Assembly (NCBI RefSeq): GCF_004006535.1
Contig: NZ_RLIH01000006.1
Coordinates: 1-64,000, forward strand
Direction: 5' to 3'
Length of the DNA: 64,000 bases
Source of the DNA: Anaerosphaera multitolerans
GTDB lineage: Bacteria > Bacillota > Clostridia > Tissierellales > Peptoniphilaceae
Shown one piece after another: positions 36,016 through 46,209 of the stretch (position 1 is the first letter of the stretch; the number at the start of each line of letters is the position of its first letter). The notes beneath the pieces were generated by a model. It was not told the DNA's origin. It saw nothing but the letters and a program-made list of their open reading frames with translations, and did no database searches. The position numbers and the translations under genes were made by a program.

Positions 36016-37218
36016 TTATCTTGCTTGCAGTAGTCTTCTGATTCTGTTTAAAATTTCATTGGCCAAGTCATTCTTGCTCATAGAGTTCAAGGATTCTACA
36101 TTTTCATCTTTATCTATAATACTTGCAATATTGGTATCCGACTTAAAACCTGCTCCTTCTTTTGTTATATTGTTAACTACTATTAAATCAAAGTTCTTTG
36201 CTTTTAATTTTCCTTTTCCATAGTTAATTTCATCGTTACTCTCAGCAGCAAAACCAACTACAATTTTATTTCCCTTTATTTTTCCAAAGTGTTTTGCTAT
36301 ATCTATATTTTGCTCCAGTTCTATGGAGTTAAAATCCTCAGATTTAGTTTTCTTTATCTTTTCTTCAGAATAAATTTTCGGTTTAAAATCTGCAGGTGCT
36401 GCCGCCTTTATTAAAACATCAACACTGTTAAATCTGCTTTCCACTGCATTAAACATATCCTGAGTACTTTTAATTCTAACAAACTCATCTACTTTCGGAG
36501 GCTCTATGGAAGTAGGTCCTGAAATAAGAGTTACCGTTGCTCCTCTTTTTTTGGCTTCTCTAGCAAGAGCATAGCCCATTTTACCGCTGGAGTGGTTTGT
36601 TAAGTATCTTACTGGGTCTAATTCCTCAATAGTTGGCCCACTGGTAATAATAAATTTCTTACCCCTTAAATCCTTTTCAGTTAATTCATAGTCTATAGCT
36701 TGAACTATTTCCTCAGGCTCAAGCATTTTTCCCGCACCGACATCATTACATGCCAATAGATCTTTTTGAGTATCTAAAACTACAACACCAAGTTCTTCCA
36801 GCTTTTTAATATTTTCCTGATTGAATTTATTATTTAGCATAAATGTATTCATTGCAGGAGCTATAATAATCTTAGACCTGCTTGCCATTAAAACAGTAGT
36901 CAATAGATTATCGCAAATACCGTTGGCAAATTTACCTATTGTATTAGCTGTACAAGGTGCAACTACAATTACATCTGCCCACTTTGCAAGAGAAATATGC
37001 TCCACATCCATATTCATCAACTGATTAAACATCTCCACATGTACAGGCTTGTTTGACATTGTTTGAAATGTAAGTGGAGTCACAAATTCACAAGCAGCAT
37101 CTGTCATTACAACTTTAACATTTGCTCCCTGTTTTTTTAATAAACTCACTATTGAAGGTGACTTATAAGCTGCAATTCCTCCAGTAACTCCCAATAAAAT
37201 ATTTTTATCCTTAAGCAT
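36016..37218 (-). CDS. coaBC: Bifunctional phosphopantothenoylcysteine decarboxylase/phosphopantothenate-cysteine ligase
   Basis: Two consecutive coenzyme A steps in one chain. The N-terminal FMN-dependent CoaC domain has GVTGGIAAYK, CTANTIGKFA, PAMNTFML and the catalytic CNDVGAGKM. The C-terminal CoaB domain has ITSGPTIEELDPVRYLTN, SSGKMGYA and the KKTKSEDF lysines. The chosen ATG overlaps the rpoZ end by eight bases with GGAG just upstream. Nine further upstream codons are ignored because family members start at MLKDKNILLG. Confidence 0.96.
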   Translation of the reverse strand: MLKDKNILLGVTGGIAAYKSPSIVSLLKKQGANVKVVMTDAACEFVTPLTFQTMSNKPVHVEMFNQLMNMDVEHISLAKWADVIVVAPCTANTIGKFANGICDNLLTTVLMASRSKIIIAPAMNTFMLNNKFNQENIKKLEELGVVVLDTQKDLLACNDVGAGKMLEPEEIVQAIDYELTEKDLRGKKFIITSGPTIEELDPVRYLTNHSSGKMGYALAREAKKRGATVTLISGPTSIEPPKVDEFVRIKSTQDMFNAVESRFNSVDVLIKAAAPADFKPKIYSEEKIKKTKSEDFNSIELEQNIDIAKHFGKIKGNKIVVGFAAESNDEINYGKGKLKAKNFDLIVVNNITKEGAGFKSDTNIASIIDKDENVESLNSMSKNDLANEILNRIRRLLQAR

Positions 37219-37543
37219 TTTCTCCGTCACTTCCAATGAAATCATCTTCTAATTCAGTTCTACTTTCCAATTCTCTAAGTTCCCTTTCTCTTATGATCTC
37301 ATACTTGGAGTTCTTTTCTTCTTCTATTTTTTTCGCATATTCTCTATCGGACATTGGCTCTCCGAAAACTATGGACTTATCCAAAATTTCTTCAATAGAA
37401 ATAGTAACGGGATTAGTTGAATCCGTTTCTATTAACGGTTTAGCACCGTCTACTATCTTTCTAGCCCTTTTGGCAGTTAGAATAACCAATTCATATCTAC
37501 TGTTTGTAACGTCCTTTATTTCACTAAATGATGGAATTATCAA
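37211..37543 (-). CDS. rpoZ: RNA polymerase omega subunit
   Basis: The small subunit that helps fold and assemble beta-prime. It is about 110 residues with the conserved SRYELVILTAKRARKI and a DKSIVFGEPMSDREYAKKI segment. The tail is acidic. The longest frame starts with a GTG that belongs to the ribosome site (AAAGGTGA). The TTG six bases further on gives MIIPSFSEIKDVTNSRY, matching omega N-termini, so I choose that. It overlaps gmk by 20 bases. Confidence 0.9.
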   Translation of the reverse strand: MIIPSFSEIKDVTNSRYELVILTAKRARKIVDGAKPLIETDSTNPVTISIEEILDKSIVFGEPMSDREYAKKIEEEKNSKYEIIRERELRELESRTELEDDFIGSDGENA

Positions 37544-38162
37544 TTTCTTCACCTTTCTTTTCAGCCATTACTTCCTTTTTTATATCTTTATGTCTCTTAA
37601 CTCTCAGTTTTTCAGCTGCAATTATATTTTCTATATCAGCCACAGCTTGATCTACAGTTTCATTTACGACAAAGTAATCATATTCACCAACAAAATCAAG
37701 TTCTTTAAATGCGTTTTTAAATCTTGTATTTATCTCTTCCTGCGTTTCAGTGTCTCTCTTTATTAATCTATCCTTTAACTCATCCATTGTAGGAGGAAGT
37801 AAGAAAATAAAGACAGCCTCCTTATATTTTTCCTTTATTTGAAGTGCTCCCTGAACGTCTATTTCCAAGAAAACTATTTCGCCCTTTTCTATTTCATCAA
37901 ATACAAATTTCTTCGGCGTGCCGTAATAATTCGTATGCACAAAGGCATATTCCAACAGCTCACCTTTTTTTACCATTTCTTCAAATTCATCTATAGTTGC
38001 AAAAAAATAATTTTCTCCATTTACTTCTCCAGGTCTGGGTGTTCTAGTGGTAACTGAAGTGGAATAAATGATTTTATCATTTTTTTCCATTAATCTTTCA
38101 CTTACAGTACCCTTCCCACTTCCTGAAGGCCCCGATAATACTAATAAAAACCCCGCTGACAA
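37524..38162 (-). CDS. gmk: Guanylate kinase
   Basis: Phosphorylates GMP to GDP. The P-loop GPSGSGKGTV is near the N-terminus, and the GMP-binding region includes TTRTPRPGEVNG and YYGTPKKFV, with DVQGALQIK downstream. The 212-residue length includes a lysine/glutamate tail that overlaps rpoZ. The start is TTG, with AGGAGG eight bases upstream and no better ATG. yicC-gmk-rpoZ-coaBC-priA is a standard Bacillota order. Confidence 0.96.
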   Translation of the reverse strand: MSAGFLLVLSGPSGSGKGTVSERLMEKNDKIIYSTSVTTRTPRPGEVNGENYFFATIDEFEEMVKKGELLEYAFVHTNYYGTPKKFVFDEIEKGEIVFLEIDVQGALQIKEKYKEAVFIFLLPPTMDELKDRLIKRDTETQEEINTRFKNAFKELDFVGEYDYFVVNETVDQAVADIENIIAAEKLRVKRHKDIKKEVMAEKKGEEIDNSII

Positions 38163-38186
38163 ATATGATTACCTCCTATTTACACA

Positions 38187-39062
38187 CTACTCAATATTTT
38201 GAACCTGTTCTCTTATTTTTTCTATCTCAGATTTTAAATCTACTACATTTTTTAATATTTCTATGTCACCAGTTTTGGAGCCTATTGTATTAACTTCTCT
38301 ATTTAGTTCCTGAATTAAAAAGTCCAGTTTTCTTCCTACAGCTCCCTTTAAGTTAATTATATCATTAAACTGTTCAAGGTGAAGAAAAATTCTCGTTATC
38401 TCTTCATCTATTGAAAGTTTATCAGCCATTATAGCAACTTCAGTGGTTAATCTTGCCAAATCTAAATTTTCAGCATCTATATTTTGGCTAATTGTACTCC
38501 TTAACTTTTCTGTATTTTCTTTTAAGGCAATTGGCGCCCTTAACTTTATAGCTTCAGAGATTTCATATACTTTTGAAATTTTCTCCTCAAAATCCTTCTT
38601 TAAATTTTCGCCCTCTATTTCTCTCATTCCTAAAAATCCTTTAAGAGCTTGATTTAAAGCCTCTTCTATAAGTAAAAAATACTCATCGGTATTTTCTTCC
38701 TCACTTTTACTGACAATTACGCCTTGCATTAAATATATGTCACGAAGAGTAATTTCTGAATCCAGATTAAATTGATCATTTAACTTCCTAAGTACATTAT
38801 AGTATTCTTCTGCCAAAGCTGAATTTATATCTATCTTAACATTTTTTGAATTTATATAATCAACATTTATAAATACGTCAATTTTTCCTCTATTTACATT
38901 TTGTTTTACTATCCTCTTAATTTTATCCTCTATGGACAATAAGTTCTTGGGTAACTTTATGGCTATGTCACAGTACCTATTATTTACTGACTTCATTTCC
39001 ACTTTAATACTATAAGTATCATTTGAAGCTATGCCCATTCCATAACCTGTCATGCTGTACAA
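38187..39062 (-). CDS. yicC: YicC/YloC-family endoribonuclease
   Basis: The family has N-terminal YicC_N (SMTGYG, then VEMKSVNNRYCDI) and a C-terminal DUF1732 region ending REVNTIGSKTGD. Recent work on relatives shows endoribonuclease activity on mRNA and sRNA. It is about 291 residues and probably multimeric. A GTG three codons earlier lies inside the Shine-Dalgarno GGGGTGG. The TTG five bases after it gives MYSMTGYG, as in homologues. It is the first gene of the 15-gene operon. Confidence 0.9.
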   Translation of the reverse strand: MYSMTGYGMGIASNDTYSIKVEMKSVNNRYCDIAIKLPKNLLSIEDKIKRIVKQNVNRGKIDVFINVDYINSKNVKIDINSALAEEYYNVLRKLNDQFNLDSEITLRDIYLMQGVIVSKSEEENTDEYFLLIEEALNQALKGFLGMREIEGENLKKDFEEKISKVYEISEAIKLRAPIALKENTEKLRSTISQNIDAENLDLARLTTEVAIMADKLSIDEEITRIFLHLEQFNDIINLKGAVGRKLDFLIQELNREVNTIGSKTGDIEILKNVVDLKSEIEKIREQVQNIE

Positions 39063-39085
39063 ATATACCACCCCATTTTTATGTT

Positions 39086-39114
39086 ATTATACTTTATTTT
39101 TACAATATTATCTA
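39086..39114 (-). promoter_or_regulatory. yicC operon promoter
   Basis: Minus-strand TAGATA, a 17-bp spacer and TATAAT, 23 bases upstream of the TTG start. The -10 is perfect and the -35 matches four of six. Confidence 0.65.
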
Positions 39115-39122
39115 CTGTTAAC

Positions 39123-39159
39123 ATAAGTAAAGAGAATCAAAATGATTCTCTTTACTTAT
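39123..39159. terminator. Long hairpin after leuS
   Basis: A 17-bp perfect stem (ATAAGTAAAGAGAATCA with its complement) and a 3-base loop, ending two bases before the leuS stop codon on the minus strand. No T tract follows on either strand, so it may be a processing or stability structure rather than a classical intrinsic terminator. Confidence 0.55.
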
Positions 39160-39161
39160 AA

Positions 39162-41573
39162 TTACTTAACTACAATATTATAAATTTTTCCCGGGACAAA
39201 AATTTCCTTTACAATAGTTTTATCTTTTGTCTGTAAATTATAACTTTCATGTTCCTTGGCTATTTTTTGAACTTCATCTTTTCCTGCATCTTTAGGAACA
39301 TTGATGGTATATCTAACTTTTCCATTAAATTGAACTGGAATTTCCATAATCTCATCAACAGTCTTGCTTTCATCGTATATTGGCCAAGCTTGCTCATTTA
39401 AATATCCGCCCAAATTATTTACTTCCCATATCTCTTCAGTTATGTGAGGTGCAACTGGGTTTAACAACATTAAATAAGTTCTCAAATCCGCTTTTGTAAT
39501 CTTTCCAAAGTCATTAAATTCATTTGACAAACTCATTAATGCAGCTATGGCTGTATTGGCTTTTAAATTTTCATAGTCTGTTGAAACCTTTTTAATTGTC
39601 TTGTGAATGCTGGATTCCAATTCCTTAGTATATTCCTCTCCCTCTACTAAAATAGATTGTAAATTCCAAACTCTTTCAAGGAATCTTCTACAGCCTCTTA
39701 CTCCTCTTTCACTCCAAGGAGCATTTTTTTCAAAGTCACCTATGAACATTTCATAAGTTCTTAAAGTATCGGCACCAAATTCATTTACTATATCGTCCGG
39801 ATTTATTACATTACCTCTTGACTTACTCATCTTTTCATTATTACCGCCAAGAATCATACCATGAGAAGTTCGTTTTTGGTAAGGTTCTTTAGTAGGAACT
39901 ACACCTATATCATATAGGAACTTATGCCAAAATCTGGAATACAGCAAGTGTAAAGTTGTATGCTCCATTCCTCCATTATACCAGTTTACAGGGGTCCAAT
40001 ATTCAAGATTTTCCTTACTTGCAAGGGCTTCATCATTGTCGGGATCCGTATATCTTAAGAAGTACCAAGAACTTCCGGCCCATTGAGGCATAGTGTCAGT
40101 TTCTCTCTTTGCAGGCTTACCACAATGCGGACAGGTGGTATTTACCCAAGATTCTATTTTGGAAAGAGGACTTTCACCATCATCAGTTGGCTCATAATTA
40201 TCTACTTCAGGAAGAATTACCGGCAAGTCTTCTTCCGGAACCGGAACCCAACCACATTCGTCACAGTATACTAACGGAATTGGCTCTCCCCAGTACCTTT
40301 GTCTTGAAAACACCCAATCACGCAATTTAAAGTTGACCTTTTTATGACCTAGCTTGTGTTTCTCCAAATAGTCAATAGTTTTTTCAATGGCTTCCTTTAC
40401 TTCAAGTCCATTTAAGAAATCCGAATTTATCATATGACCGCTATCTGTATCTGTATAAGCCTCTTTTGAAATGTCTCCGCCTTCAATTACAGGCAGTATT
40501 TCCAAATTAAACTTCTTAGCAAACTCATAGTCTCTTTGGTCATGAGCAGGAACTGCCATTATAGCCCCTTTACCATAACTCATTAAAACATAATCAGATA
40601 TCCAAATTGGAATTTCTTTGTTAGTTAAAGGATTAATAGCCTTTAAGCCCTTAGCTTCAACACCGGTCTTATCGTGAACTAATTCAGTTCTCTCAAAGTC
40701 GGATTTTTTGGAACTTTCATCTTTATATGCTTTTATTTCGTCTAAATTCAATATTTTAGAAGCATTTTCGTCAATAAGAGGATGTTCAGGAGCTATAACC
40801 ATATAAGTTGCACCAAAAATCGTATCAGGTCTTGTGGTATAAACTTCAAGAGCATCATCAACCTCCGGGATATTAAACTTTATTTCAGCACCTTCGCTTC
40901 GCCCTATCCAGTTTTTCTGTTGTGTCTTAACCCTTTCTATATAGTCCACTTCATCAAGATCATCTATTAATCTTTGAGCATATTCCGTAATTTTTAACAT
41001 CCACTGACTTTTTACTTTTCTAATTACTTCTGTTCCACATCGCTCACATCTTCCCGCAATAACCTCTTCATTTGCAAGTCCCACCTTACATGAAGGGCAC
41101 CAATTTATTGGCATTTCATTTTTATAAGCCAAACCATGTTTAAATAATTGAAGAAATATCCATTGAGTCCATTTGTAATATTTGGGATCAGTGGTATTAA
41201 TCTCTCTAGACCAATCAAAAGAGAAACCTATTGACTTTAATTGCTCTTTAAATTTCTTTATATTATTTTCTGTGACTTTAGCAGGATGAATCTTATGTTG
41301 AATGGCAAAGTTTTCAGTAGGCAGACCAAAGGCGTCCCATCCCATTGGATAAAGTACATTGTATCCCTCGTATCTTCTCTTTCTCGCCAATATATCCAAA
41401 GCTGTATACGGTCTCGGATGGCCTACATGAAGACCTTGACCGGAAGGATATGGGAATTCCACAAGCGCATAAAACTTCTCTTTATCATATTCATTCTTAG
41501 TGACATAGGTTTCATGTTCATCCCAAAAGTCTTGCCATTTTTTTTCTATTTCATTAGGTTTATAACTGTTCAT
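39162..41573 (-). CDS. leuS: Leucyl-tRNA synthetase
   Basis: A class I synthetase of 803 residues. The HIGH motif is in [19 protein letters not shown] zinc-type cluster (CPSC...CERCG) follows, then the CP1 editing domain (about 220-400, [13 protein letters not shown]), a second CxxC pair (CDEC, CPHCG), the KMSKS loop ([12 protein letters not shown]) and the C-terminal anticodon-binding and LeuS-specific domains. It follows asnS by 14 bases. ATAGGAGTAGAGT precedes the ATG. Confidence 0.97.
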   Translation of the reverse strand: MNSYKPNEIEKKWQDFWDEHETYVTKNEYDKEKFYALVEFPYPSGQGLHVGHPRPYTALDILARKRRYEGYNVLYPMGWDAFGLPTENFAIQHKIHPAKVTENNIKKFKEQLKSIGFSFDWSREINTTDPKYYKWTQWIFLQLFKHGLAYKNEMPINWCPSCKVGLANEEVIAGRCERCGTEVIRKVKSQWMLKITEYAQRLIDDLDEVDYIERVKTQQKNWIGRSEGAEIKFNIPEVDDALEVYTTRPDTIFGATYMVIAPEHPLIDENASKILNLDEIKAYKDESSKKSDFERTELVHDKTGVEAKGLKAINPLTNKEIPIWISDYVLMSYGKGAIMAVPAHDQRDYEFAKKFNLEILPVIEGGDISKEAYTDTDSGHMINSDFLNGLEVKEAIEKTIDYLEKHKLGHKKVNFKLRDWVFSRQRYWGEPIPLVYCDECGWVPVPEEDLPVILPEVDNYEPTDDGESPLSKIESWVNTTCPHCGKPAKRETDTMPQWAGSSWYFLRYTDPDNDEALASKENLEYWTPVNWYNGGMEHTTLHLLYSRFWHKFLYDIGVVPTKEPYQKRTSHGMILGGNNEKMSKSRGNVINPDDIVNEFGADTLRTYEMFIGDFEKNAPWSERGVRGCRRFLERVWNLQSILVEGEEYTKELESSIHKTIKKVSTDYENLKANTAIAALMSLSNEFNDFGKITKADLRTYLMLLNPVAPHITEEIWEVNNLGGYLNEQAWPIYDESKTVDEIMEIPVQFNGKVRYTINVPKDAGKDEVQKIAKEHESYNLQTKDKTIVKEIFVPGKIYNIVVK

Positions 41574-41587
41574 ACTCTACTCCTATA

Positions 41588-42973
41588 TTAAAATTCTGCA
41601 GAACCTACAGTTCTTGGAAATGGAATTACATCTCTAATATTACTCATTCCTGTTATATACATTACCGCTCTTTCAAATCCAAGTCCAAATCCTGAATGCA
41701 CTACACTTCCATATTTACGTAAATCCAAGTACCAGTCGTAGCTTTCCGGCTCCATTCCATTTGCCAGTATTCTGTCTTTTAATACTTCTAGTCTGTGCTC
41801 TCTTTGAGAACCTCCTATTATTTCACCTACACCGGGTACTAAAAGGTCCATTGCCGCTACAGTTTTTCCATCTTCATTTTCAGTCATATAAAAAGCCTTT
41901 ATATCCTTGGGATAATCAGTTACAAATACGGGTTTTTTAAATATTTGCTCAGTTATATATCTCTCATGTTCCGTTTGAAGATCTACTCCCCAATGTACCG
42001 GATATTTAAAATCGTGTTTGGAATCTTCCAAGAGTTTAATTGCCTCAGTATAGGTTATCCTTGCAAATTCCGAATTTACTACATTATCAAGTCTGCTTAA
42101 AAGTTCTTTATCTATAAATTTATTAAAAAATTCCATTTCATACTTTGCATTTTCCAAGACATACTCAATTATATATTTAAGCATTTCTTCAGCTACATCC
42201 ATATTTTCTTCTAAATCCACAAAAGCCATTTCAGGCTCAATCATCCAAAACTCTGCAGCATGTCTTGGTGTGTTGGAGTTTTCAGCTCTAAATGTAGGCC
42301 CAAAAGTATATACATCTCCAAAAGCAAGAGCAAAAGCTTCAGCTTCAAGTTGACCTGATACGGTTAAGTTTGTCTCTTTTCCAAAAAAATCTTTTTTATA
42401 GTCCACTTCACCGTCTTCTAATGGAACATTTTTTAAATCCAAAGTAGTTACGTTAAACATTTCTCCTGCACCTTCTGCATCAGAGGCAGTTATTATTGGA
42501 GTGTGAACGTAAACAAAGCCCCTATCTTGAAAATACTTGTGAATTGCAAAGGCAATTAAAGACCTTACTCTAAAAACCGCATTAAAAGTATTGGTTCTTC
42601 CTCTTAAGTGAGCTATAGTCCTTAAATACTCCATAGTATGTCGTTTTTTCTGAAGAGGATAGTCCTTATCAGAGATACATATTGCCTCAATACTTTGAGC
42701 CTGAAGTTCAATAGGTTGTTTAGCTCCTGGGCTTTCAACGATTTCCCCCTCTATTTTCAATGAAGAACTAAGGGTATACTTTTCAATTTCAGAAAAATTC
42801 GGCAGTTTATCATCATATACCACCTGTAAACTTTCAAAACTTGAACCGTCTGTCAATTCTATAAAGCCATAATTTTTAGATGCCCTGCTATTTTTTATCC
42901 ATCCTTCTATCTCAATTACTTTATTAAGATATTTTTCATTGTTTTCCAAAATTTCTTTAACAGTTAACCTCAT
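41588..42973 (-). CDS. asnS: Asparaginyl-tRNA synthetase
   Basis: A class IIb synthetase of 461 residues. It has an N-terminal OB-fold anticodon-binding domain (about 1-110, [22 protein letters not shown]), motif 2 ([23 protein letters not shown]) and motif 3 ([15 protein letters not shown]). The asparagine-specific sequence [11 protein letters not shown] and the short length separate it from AspRS. AGGAGG precedes the ATG. It heads the asnS-leuS operon with its own promoter, and the leader of about 50 bases is too short for a T-box. Confidence 0.96.
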   Translation of the reverse strand: MRLTVKEILENNEKYLNKVIEIEGWIKNSRASKNYGFIELTDGSSFESLQVVYDDKLPNFSEIEKYTLSSSLKIEGEIVESPGAKQPIELQAQSIEAICISDKDYPLQKKRHTMEYLRTIAHLRGRTNTFNAVFRVRSLIAFAIHKYFQDRGFVYVHTPIITASDAEGAGEMFNVTTLDLKNVPLEDGEVDYKKDFFGKETNLTVSGQLEAEAFALAFGDVYTFGPTFRAENSNTPRHAAEFWMIEPEMAFVDLEENMDVAEEMLKYIIEYVLENAKYEMEFFNKFIDKELLSRLDNVVNSEFARITYTEAIKLLEDSKHDFKYPVHWGVDLQTEHERYITEQIFKKPVFVTDYPKDIKAFYMTENEDGKTVAAMDLLVPGVGEIIGGSQREHRLEVLKDRILANGMEPESYDWYLDLRKYGSVVHSGFGLGFERAVMYITGMSNIRDVIPFPRTVGSAEF

Positions 42974-43030
42974 AATTCCTCCTAAATATATAAATTTAAT
43001 TTAATTAATTCGCTTTTATACATAGAAAAC

Positions 43031-43059
43031 ATTATATATTAAATTCAATGATTTTTCAA
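43031..43059 (-). promoter_or_regulatory. asnS-leuS promoter
   Basis: Minus-strand TTGAAA, exactly 17 bases, then TATAAT. The -10 ends 58 bases before the asnS ATG. Confidence 0.8.
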
Positions 43060-43124
43060 AAAAATATCCAGAAAAACTCACTATTTTAGACAATTTCAAT
43101 TATTTTTAATACGTTTTAGATAGA

Positions 43125-43160
43125 TTAAGAAGAGCAATAATTTAATATCACTCTTCTTAA
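43125..43160 (-). terminator. Hairpin after rarA
   Basis: A 10-bp perfect stem TTAAGAAGAG/CTCTTCTTAA with a 16-base AT-rich loop lies 34 bases after the rarA stop. The T tract is poor (TTAATCTATC), so terminator strength is uncertain. Confidence 0.5.
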
Positions 43161-43193
43161 GAATTAATCATACCCGGCATTTTATTATTTAAA

Positions 43194-44495
43194 CTAACCT
43201 TTTAATTTCTCAAGATATGACTTTATTTTCTTTTCATAACCATTATTACTAGGGTTATAATATTTTCTATCCTTATATTCATCTGGAAGATACTGCTGTT
43301 TTACATAATTATTTTCATAATTATGAGGATATTTATACCCTTGCTTATTATCTATATCAGGGCTATGAGTATCTCTTAAATACATTGGTACAGTAGATTT
43401 TATGCCTTTCTTAATATCGTCAATAGCACAATTAATCCCAATATAGGAAGCATTCGATTTTGGCGCACAAGCTAAATAGGTAGCAGCCTGTGCCAAATTT
43501 AATCTCGCCTCCGGAAGCCCTACAACTTCCAAAGCATTAAAAGCCGCTACTGCAACTGTCAATGCCATTGGATCAGCGTTGGAAATATCTTCTGAAGCTG
43601 AAATTATCATTCTTCTTGCTATAAATTTAGGGTCCTCTCCAGATTCAAGCATCTTTGCCAAATAAAATAAAGCAGCATCAGGGTCTGAACCTCTAATGGA
43701 TTTTATAAAGGCAGATGCAGTATCATAGTGTTCATTACCATCTCTGTCATAAAACATATTTTTCACTTGAAGACAATCTCTAATAACGTCTTCATCTATA
43801 TTAATAACACCTTCTACTGCATCAGTGGAAAGTACGGCTATTTCCAAAGAATTCAACAAATTCCTTCCATCTCCCGAAGAATTTTTTACTAAATAGTTAA
43901 CAGCACCCTCACTAATATTTACTTTTAAATTTCCAAATCCTCTTTCATCTTCCATAGCTCTTTTAATTAACTTCCTCAAATCTTCTTCTTCAAGACTTTC
44001 TAAGGTCAATATTTGCATTCTTGAAAGGAGAGCTTTATTGATTTCAAAATAAGGATTTTCCGTAGTGGCACCTATTAAAATAACTATGCCTTTTTCTACA
44101 AAAGGAAGCAGAGCATCCTGCTGTGTCTTATTAAACCTGTGAATTTCATCTATAAATAAAATAGAGTTTCTATTGTCATACTTTAAATTATTTTCCGCTT
44201 CTGCCAATACTTCTCTTAATTCCTTTAAATTAGATGTAACTGCGGAAATCTGTATAAATTCCTTTTTAGTTGCATTTGCAATAATTTCCGCCAAAGTAGT
44301 TTTTCCTACACCGGGTGGTCCATAAAAAATCATGGAGGAAACTCTATCGGATTTTATCACTCTTTTTAAATACTTCCCCTCTCCCACCAAGTGACTTTGG
44401 CCTACGAAGTCCTCCAAACTCTTTGGTCTAAGTCTATTAGCTAAAGGTGCAGTACTTTTAAGATTGTTTTCCATATTCATTGTAAATAGATCCAT
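43194..44495 (-). CDS. rarA: Replication-associated recombination protein A (RarA/MgsA, AAA+ ATPase)
   Basis: A clamp-loader-like ATPase that acts at stalled forks. It has an N-terminal motif LRPKSLEDFVGQSHLVG, Walker A (GPPGVGKTTLAE), Walker B (LFIDEIHRFNK), sensor 1 (GATTENPYFE) and the C-terminal tetramerisation domain (SDPDAALFYLAKMLESGEDP). 433 residues is typical. The ATG directly follows the nrdR stop (TAA-A-ATG). No strong Shine-Dalgarno is visible, so translation may be coupled. Confidence 0.95.
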   Translation of the reverse strand: MDLFTMNMENNLKSTAPLANRLRPKSLEDFVGQSHLVGEGKYLKRVIKSDRVSSMIFYGPPGVGKTTLAEIIANATKKEFIQISAVTSNLKELREVLAEAENNLKYDNRNSILFIDEIHRFNKTQQDALLPFVEKGIVILIGATTENPYFEINKALLSRMQILTLESLEEEDLRKLIKRAMEDERGFGNLKVNISEGAVNYLVKNSSGDGRNLLNSLEIAVLSTDAVEGVINIDEDVIRDCLQVKNMFYDRDGNEHYDTASAFIKSIRGSDPDAALFYLAKMLESGEDPKFIARRMIISASEDISNADPMALTVAVAAFNALEVVGLPEARLNLAQAATYLACAPKSNASYIGINCAIDDIKKGIKSTVPMYLRDTHSPDIDNKQGYKYPHNYENNYVKQQYLPDEYKDRKYYNPSNNGYEKKIKSYLEKLKG

Positions 44496-44496
44496 T

Positions 44497-44955
44497 TTAA
44501 TTCTTCGCTTTCATAATATCTTCCAGTTCATTAAAGAAACTTTTTATATCCTTAAACTGTCTATATACGGATGCAAATCTCACATAGGATACTTCATCTA
44601 AATCCTTTAGTTCTCTCATAACCATTTCACCGATTTCAGTGGAAGTGATTTCTTTTTTCATGGAGTTTTGAATAGTCTTTTCAATTCTGTCTACTGCAGC
44701 TTCAATATCATCTATGGAAACAGGTCTCTTTTCACAAGATTTTATTATTCCATTTAAAACTTTATTCCTATCAAAACTCTGCCTATTCCCATCTTTTTTT
44801 ATTACCATAATGGGAGTTTCTTCTATTCTTTCATAAGTTGTAAATCTACCCTTACAATCTATACATTCACGTCGTCTTCTAATTGTTGAACCTTCATCAG
44901 TAGGCCTTGAGTCAACAACCTTTGAGTCTGTATAACCACAATAAGGACATTTCAT
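44497..44955 (-). CDS. nrdR: Transcriptional repressor NrdR
   Basis: A dATP/ATP-sensing repressor of ribonucleotide reductase genes. The N-terminal zinc ribbon is CPYC...RRRECIDC, with RFTTYER, and an ATP-cone domain covers about 49-139 ([22 protein letters not shown]). 152 residues. AGAGGTGAG precedes the ATG. No ribonucleotide reductase gene or NrdR box is seen in the window. It lies 30 bases beyond the ftsZ terminator. Confidence 0.96.
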   Translation of the reverse strand: MKCPYCGYTDSKVVDSRPTDEGSTIRRRRECIDCKGRFTTYERIEETPIMVIKKDGNRQSFDRNKVLNGIIKSCEKRPVSIDDIEAAVDRIEKTIQNSMKKEITSTEIGEMVMRELKDLDEVSYVRFASVYRQFKDIKSFFNELEDIMKAKN

Positions 44956-44972
44956 AATCTCACCTCTATTAT

Positions 44973-45000
44973 AAAAACCTCATCTTTTGATGAGGTTTTT
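44973..45000 (-). terminator. ftsZ terminator
   Basis: A 12-bp perfect stem (AAAAACCTCATC/GATGAGGTTTTT) with a 4-base loop, three bases after the ftsZ stop, with T residues at the 3' foot on the minus strand. It should isolate ftsZ from nrdR-rarA. No separate nrdR promoter was recognised in the 17 bases left before its start codon, so nrdR may rely on read-through or on a promoter inside ftsZ. Confidence 0.85.
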
Positions 45001-45003
45001 TTA

Positions 45004-46086
45004 TTAAAATTGATTTCTATTTGTTCGTAAGAAAGAAGGTATTTTTAATTCTTCATTATCTGTAGTTTCAGGTTCTGACTTAGCGCTAGGCTTCTGAAAC
45101 TTTTCAGGAGTCTCTTTTTTCTCTTCTTCTTTATATTGATCAAATTCAGTTGCAATAACCGTTATCTTAACTTGGTCTTTTAACGACTCATCTATACCTG
45201 CTCCAAATATAATATTTGCATCTTCATCTACCCAGTCGCGAATTAAATCAGCGGCTTCATTAACTTCAAAAATTCCTAAGTCATTACCGGCAGTTATATT
45301 TAAAAGAACGGATTTAGCACCTTCTATGGAAGTTTCTAAAAGAGGAGAATTAATAGCCAATTTAGCAGCATCTGTAGCTCTTTCATCACCTGAAGCCATT
45401 CCAATACCCATGTGAGCTATTCCCTTATCTGCCATAATAGTTTTAACATCGGCAAAATCAAGGTTAATTAAACTAGGTACAGAAATTAAATCTGAAATAC
45501 CTTGTATACCTTGTTTCAATACATCATCCGCCATTTCAAAAGCTTTAGAGAAGCTAGTCTTTTTATCTGAAATGGAAAGGAGTCTATCATTTGGAATTAT
45601 TACTAAAGTATCTACTTTATCTTTTAATGAATTTATTCCTCGCTCTGCTGATTTTGCTCTTTTTAATCCTTCAAAGGCAAAAGGTTTTGTAACAACGCCA
45701 ACAGTAAGTATTCCAAGTTCCCTTGCTATTTCTGCTATAACAGGAGCTGCACCTGTACCGGTTCCTCCTCCCATACCAGCAGTAATAAATACCATATCTG
45801 CCCCATCGAGAATATTTCTAATTTCATCACGACTTTCTTCAGCGGCTTGTTGTCCCACTTCAGGGTTTGCACCGGCACCTAATCCTTTAGTTATTTTTTC
45901 CCCAAGCTGAATTCTATTTTCAGCCAGAGAAGTTTTTAGTGCTTGCATATCAGTATTAAATACTATAAACTCAACACCTTTAACGCCTGCATTTATCATT
46001 CTATTAACGGCGTTGTTTCCTCCGCCACCAACGCCTACAACTTTTATCTTTGCAAATTCGTCGTGATCCATATCAAAATCCAACAT
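45004..46086 (-). CDS. ftsZ: Cell division protein FtsZ
   Basis: The tubulin-like GTPase that forms the division ring. It has [14 protein letters not shown], the tubulin signature [16 protein letters not shown], the T7/catalytic-loop region [14 protein letters not shown], a variable charged linker, and the C-terminal tail [13 protein letters not shown] that binds partners such as FtsA, SepF or ZapA. The open frame begins 13 codons earlier among several ATGs. AGGAGG six bases before the ATG at 46086 ([11 protein letters not shown]) decides the start. About 360 residues. It has its own promoter and terminator at the end of the dcw cluster. Confidence 0.97.
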   Translation of the reverse strand: MLDFDMDHDEFAKIKVVGVGGGGNNAVNRMINAGVKGVEFIVFNTDMQALKTSLAENRIQLGEKITKGLGAGANPEVGQQAAEESRDEIRNILDGADMVFITAGMGGGTGTGAAPVIAEIARELGILTVGVVTKPFAFEGLKRAKSAERGINSLKDKVDTLVIIPNDRLLSISDKKTSFSKAFEMADDVLKQGIQGISDLISVPSLINLDFADVKTIMADKGIAHMGIGMASGDERATDAAKLAINSPLLETSIEGAKSVLLNITAGNDLGIFEVNEAADLIRDWVDEDANIIFGAGIDESLKDQVKITVIATEFDQYKEEEKKETPEKFQKPSAKSEPETTDNEELKIPSFLRTNRNQF

Positions 46087-46142
46087 AAGCATCCTCCTCA
46101 TATCCATAATCATTTTCGTTATCATAAAATGCTATATACTCT

Positions 46143-46171
46143 ATTTTATAAATAAATTTTGAAATAGTCAA
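46143..46171 (-). promoter_or_regulatory. ftsZ promoter
   Basis: In the 123-base gap after divIB, minus-strand TTGACT, 17 bases and TAAAAT (each box five of six) lie about 57 bases before the ftsZ ATG. This allows ftsZ to be expressed independently of the mraZ promoter. Confidence 0.75.
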
Positions 46172-46209
46172 TATATAATAACTCTTTAACCTAGATAAAA
46201 ACTAAATTA

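Noticed and set aside
37236-37766. 176-residue plus-strand frame spanning rpoZ and gmk
   Set aside because: It crosses two real minus-strand genes, has no family resemblance and has no ribosome site.
42974-43193. T-box or other riboswitch ahead of asnS
   Set aside because: The 220-base gap contains no specifier-loop/antiterminator-like pattern, and a consensus promoter lies about 50 bases from the ATG.
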